Assembly: GCA_050872545.1 (NCBI GenBank)
Contig: JBNMHA010000112.1
Coordinates: 1-7,387 of the forward strand
Length of the DNA: 7,387 nt
Origin: RGIG8597 sp050872545
GTDB lineage: Bacteria > Spirochaetota > GWE2-31-10
Direction: 5' to 3'
Made by a program: the position numbers and the translations under genes. Of this stretch, positions 5,679-7,387 are shown piece after piece (position 1 is the stretch's first letter; the number at the start of each line of letters is the position of its first letter). The notes below the pieces were generated by a model. It ran no database searches. It was not told the origin of the DNA and was given only the letters and a program-made list of their open reading frames with translations.

Positions 5679-6873
5679 AAAATTTTCTAAAGTCAGTCTT
5701 TCTATCATTGAAAAAATAGATCTTCTTGGATTGCGAAAAATGTTCCATGAACTTGAAGAAGAATATGCTGATATGATGTTGATATTCGACTCTTTGGGTG
5801 AGGGAATTATAGCTATGAACAACAAAAATAAAGTACTTTTTTATAACAAAGCATGTTGTTCGTTATTGGGTATTCCATTGTCTGAAACAAATAAAAATAC
5901 CGCAATAGAAGATATTATTAAAAATAAAGAAATTCTTGATTTAATTTATAAAATGCTTAAAAAAAATGACCGCATTAATCAAGAAGATTTCATTATTAAT
6001 AAAGAAAATCAGCAGTGTTTAAATTTTTCGCTTCAGCCTCTTGTAAATGAATATAAGATTGTAGGAAATATTCTCATAATTAAAGATGCTACATTGGAAA
6101 GAGAAGCTGTGAGTACAGAAAAACATTTGGGAAATGTACAGGCTTTCAGAGCTTTGACCGGAGAATTAGCGCATGAGATAAAAAACCCGCTTGGTTCTTT
6201 AAGCATTCATATTCAACTGCTTCAGCAGGAAATTAAAGAATTAGAATGCAGTTCACTTCAAAGAGAAGATATTGCATTATCATTAAATACAATAAATGAT
6301 GAAATTATTCGTTTAAATAAGATTGTTACAGACTTTTTGGATTCAATGCGTCCATCGAAAGCAGTGCTTCATCCTGTTAATTTTCAAAAATATCTTGATA
6401 AAATACTGGATTTCGTAAGACCGGAATTGGAAAGCAAAAATATAAAATTGGAATGTATTCATACAGATACGTCGCTTATCGTTTCTATTGATGAAAATAT
6501 TTTCAGACAAGCTATAATTAATCTGCTGGAAAACAGCATTGCCGCAATAGTTGAAGCAAACAGGGATGATGGAAAAATTACTATCTCTACTTCAGAAAAA
6601 GGCGGATATTTAATATTTGAAATAAGAGATAACGGTAATGGAATTCCGCCTGAAAATAAGAATAAAATATTTGAACCGTATTTTACTACAAAATCTTATG
6701 GTTCAGGTTTAGGGTTAATGATCGTTTATAAAGCTGTAAAAGAGCATCTGGGAGACATAAAAGTAGCGTCAATGGAAGGAAAAGGCACTGCATTTTCTAT
6801 AATTTTGCCAATATTGGGAGATGAAAGCAGACTTATAAGTTATACTCCCGAAGAAAAAGATGTTTCTCAATAA
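5665..6873 (+). CDS. Cytoplasmic PAS-domain sensor histidine kinase, NtrB/AtoS type
   Basis: The 402-residue kinase would sense an internal signal and phosphorylate the response regulator encoded next. No membrane segment is visible, so it is soluble. Residues 1-36 form a charged helical lead-in. A PAS domain spans about 37-150, starting with LIFDSLGEGI and ending with a strand before a linker helix. The H-box is LTGELAHEIKNPLG with phospho-acceptor His170. The ATP-binding domain shows the N-box INLLENS with Asn290, the G1 box DNGNGIP (322-328), the F-box FEPYFTT (336-342) and the G2 box GSGLGL (346-351). All key residues are present, so it should be active. GGAG at 5651-5654, inside the end of holB, lies 10 bases before the ATG. 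The gene overlaps holB by 14 bases and is followed by the regulator after 9 bases. The PAS ligand cannot be predicted. From memory, Treponema genomes name a similar gene atoS. Confidence 0.92.
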   Translation: MQIGKKFSKVSLSIIEKIDLLGLRKMFHELEEEYADMMLIFDSLGEGIIAMNNKNKVLFYNKACCSLLGIPLSETNKNTAIEDIIKNKEILDLIYKMLKKNDRINQEDFIINKENQQCLNFSLQPLVNEYKIVGNILIIKDATLEREAVSTEKHLGNVQAFRALTGELAHEIKNPLGSLSIHIQLLQQEIKELECSSLQREDIALSLNTINDEIIRLNKIVTDFLDSMRPSKAVLHPVNFQKYLDKILDFVRPELESKNIKLECIHTDTSLIVSIDENIFRQAIINLLENSIAAIVEANRDDGKITISTSEKGGYLIFEIRDNGNGIPPENKNKIFEPYFTTKSYGSGLGLMIVYKAVKEHLGDIKVASMEGKGTAFSIILPILGDESRLISYTPEEKDVSQ

Positions 6874-6882
6874 GGACAAAAA

Positions 6883-7387
6883 ATGCAAACCGGAAATATT
6901 TTAATTGTTGATGATGAAAAAGGAATTCGTGATGGGCTGCGGCTTTTTTTAAAACGTGAAGGTCATTTGACTTTTACTGCGGCTGACGGTCAAGAAGCAT
7001 TGGAAATACTTGAAAAAAATGACATTGATTTAGTAATCAGTGATTTAAAAATGCCTCGTATCGATGGTGAGGAATTACTGGCATTTATAAAAAAAGATTA
7101 TCCCGGTGTACAAGTTATAATTTTGACAGGTCATGGAACTGTGGAAACAGCAGTTGAATCTATGCGAAACGGAGCTTATGACTTTCTTATTAAACCTCTA
7201 AATCTTGAAAAGCTTGGCTTGATCGTAAAAAGAGCTTTATCGCAGCGTCAACTTGAAATCGATAACAGAAATTTAAAAAAGAAATTAAATATTTTTTCCG
7301 GTCAAATGATTGGGAAATCAGAGAAAATGATAAAAATTGCTAATCTTGTTGAACAAGTTGCTCCGTCAAAAGCATCCGTTCTTATTC
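6883..7387 (+). CDS. NtrC-family sigma-54 response regulator, 3' end missing
   Basis: The frame is open for 168 codons and runs off the right edge. A complete receiver domain fills residues 1-120: acidic pocket Asp10-Asp11, phospho-acceptor Asp54 in SDLKMP, Thr82 in LTGHGT and Lys104 in IKPL. A linker helix follows, and from about residue 143 the start of the sigma-54 AAA+ activator domain appears: MIGKSEKMIKIA, then VAPSKASVLI at the edge, which in this family leads into the GESGTGKE P-loop. The full protein should be roughly 440-480 residues with a C-terminal Fis-type DNA-binding domain, none of which is in the window. It would activate sigma-54 promoters after phosphorylation by the kinase encoded just upstream. 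The ribosome site AAGGA (6872-6876) overlaps the kinase stop codon and lies 6 bases before the ATG. Target promoters are not in the window: I saw no convincing GG-N10-GC sigma-54 site in the intergenic regions. Confidence 0.92.
   Translation, partial: MQTGNILIVDDEKGIRDGLRLFLKREGHLTFTAADGQEALEILEKNDIDLVISDLKMPRIDGEELLAFIKKDYPGVQVIILTGHGTVETAVESMRNGAYDFLIKPLNLEKLGLIVKRALSQRQLEIDNRNLKKKLNIFSGQMIGKSEKMIKIANLVEQVAPSKASVLI

Overview
The window looks like chromosomal DNA from a low-GC (about one third G+C by eye) bacterium, most probably a spirochaete of the Treponema type. The basis is indirect: the gene content fits (glycogen synthase, a compact RluA-type pseudouridine synthase, a spirochaete-style lipobox, an expanded clamp-loader delta' gene directly ahead of an NtrB/NtrC-like pair), and from memory Treponema genomes carry a comparable AtoS/AtoC-type pair. 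No similarity search was possible, so the assignment is tentative.

Layout. (1) 1-1565, minus strand: most of a glycogen synthase gene (glgA) whose 3' end lies beyond the left edge. (2) 1566-1685: a 120-base divergent intergenic region with two overlapping sigma-70-like promoters facing opposite ways and a 14-base palindrome. (3) 1686-3073, plus strand: a two-gene unit with stop/start overlap (TAATG), encoding an isoprenylcysteine-methyltransferase-like membrane protein (TTG start) and an RluA-family pseudouridine synthase. (4) 3070-4280, minus strand: a two-gene unit for an exported protein of unknown function and a small TPR-like lipoprotein. Its last gene runs convergently into the pseudouridine synthase gene with overlapping stop codons, and a perfect 10-bp inverted repeat just inside the neighbour may end transcription. 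(5) 4281-4454: a divergent control region with two well-formed promoters, one for each side. (6) 4455-7387, plus strand: a tightly packed operon of holB (DNA polymerase III delta'), a soluble PAS histidine kinase and an NtrC-type response regulator cut off by the right edge.

How the genes work together. The kinase and regulator are almost certainly partners: the kinase would phosphorylate Asp54 of the regulator, which would drive sigma-54-dependent transcription through an AAA+ domain that begins just before the window ends. holB is co-transcribed with them by position, but a functional link to replication is not shown. The minus-strand pair is envelope-directed. There is no gene-free stretch longer than 300 bases.

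I found no tRNA, rRNA, CRISPR array, insertion sequence or phage gene. I see no clear new system. The points most worth checking are the large insertions in GlgA and HolB, the coding-embedded inverted repeat, the promoter that fixes the holB start, and the unrecognised exported protein.
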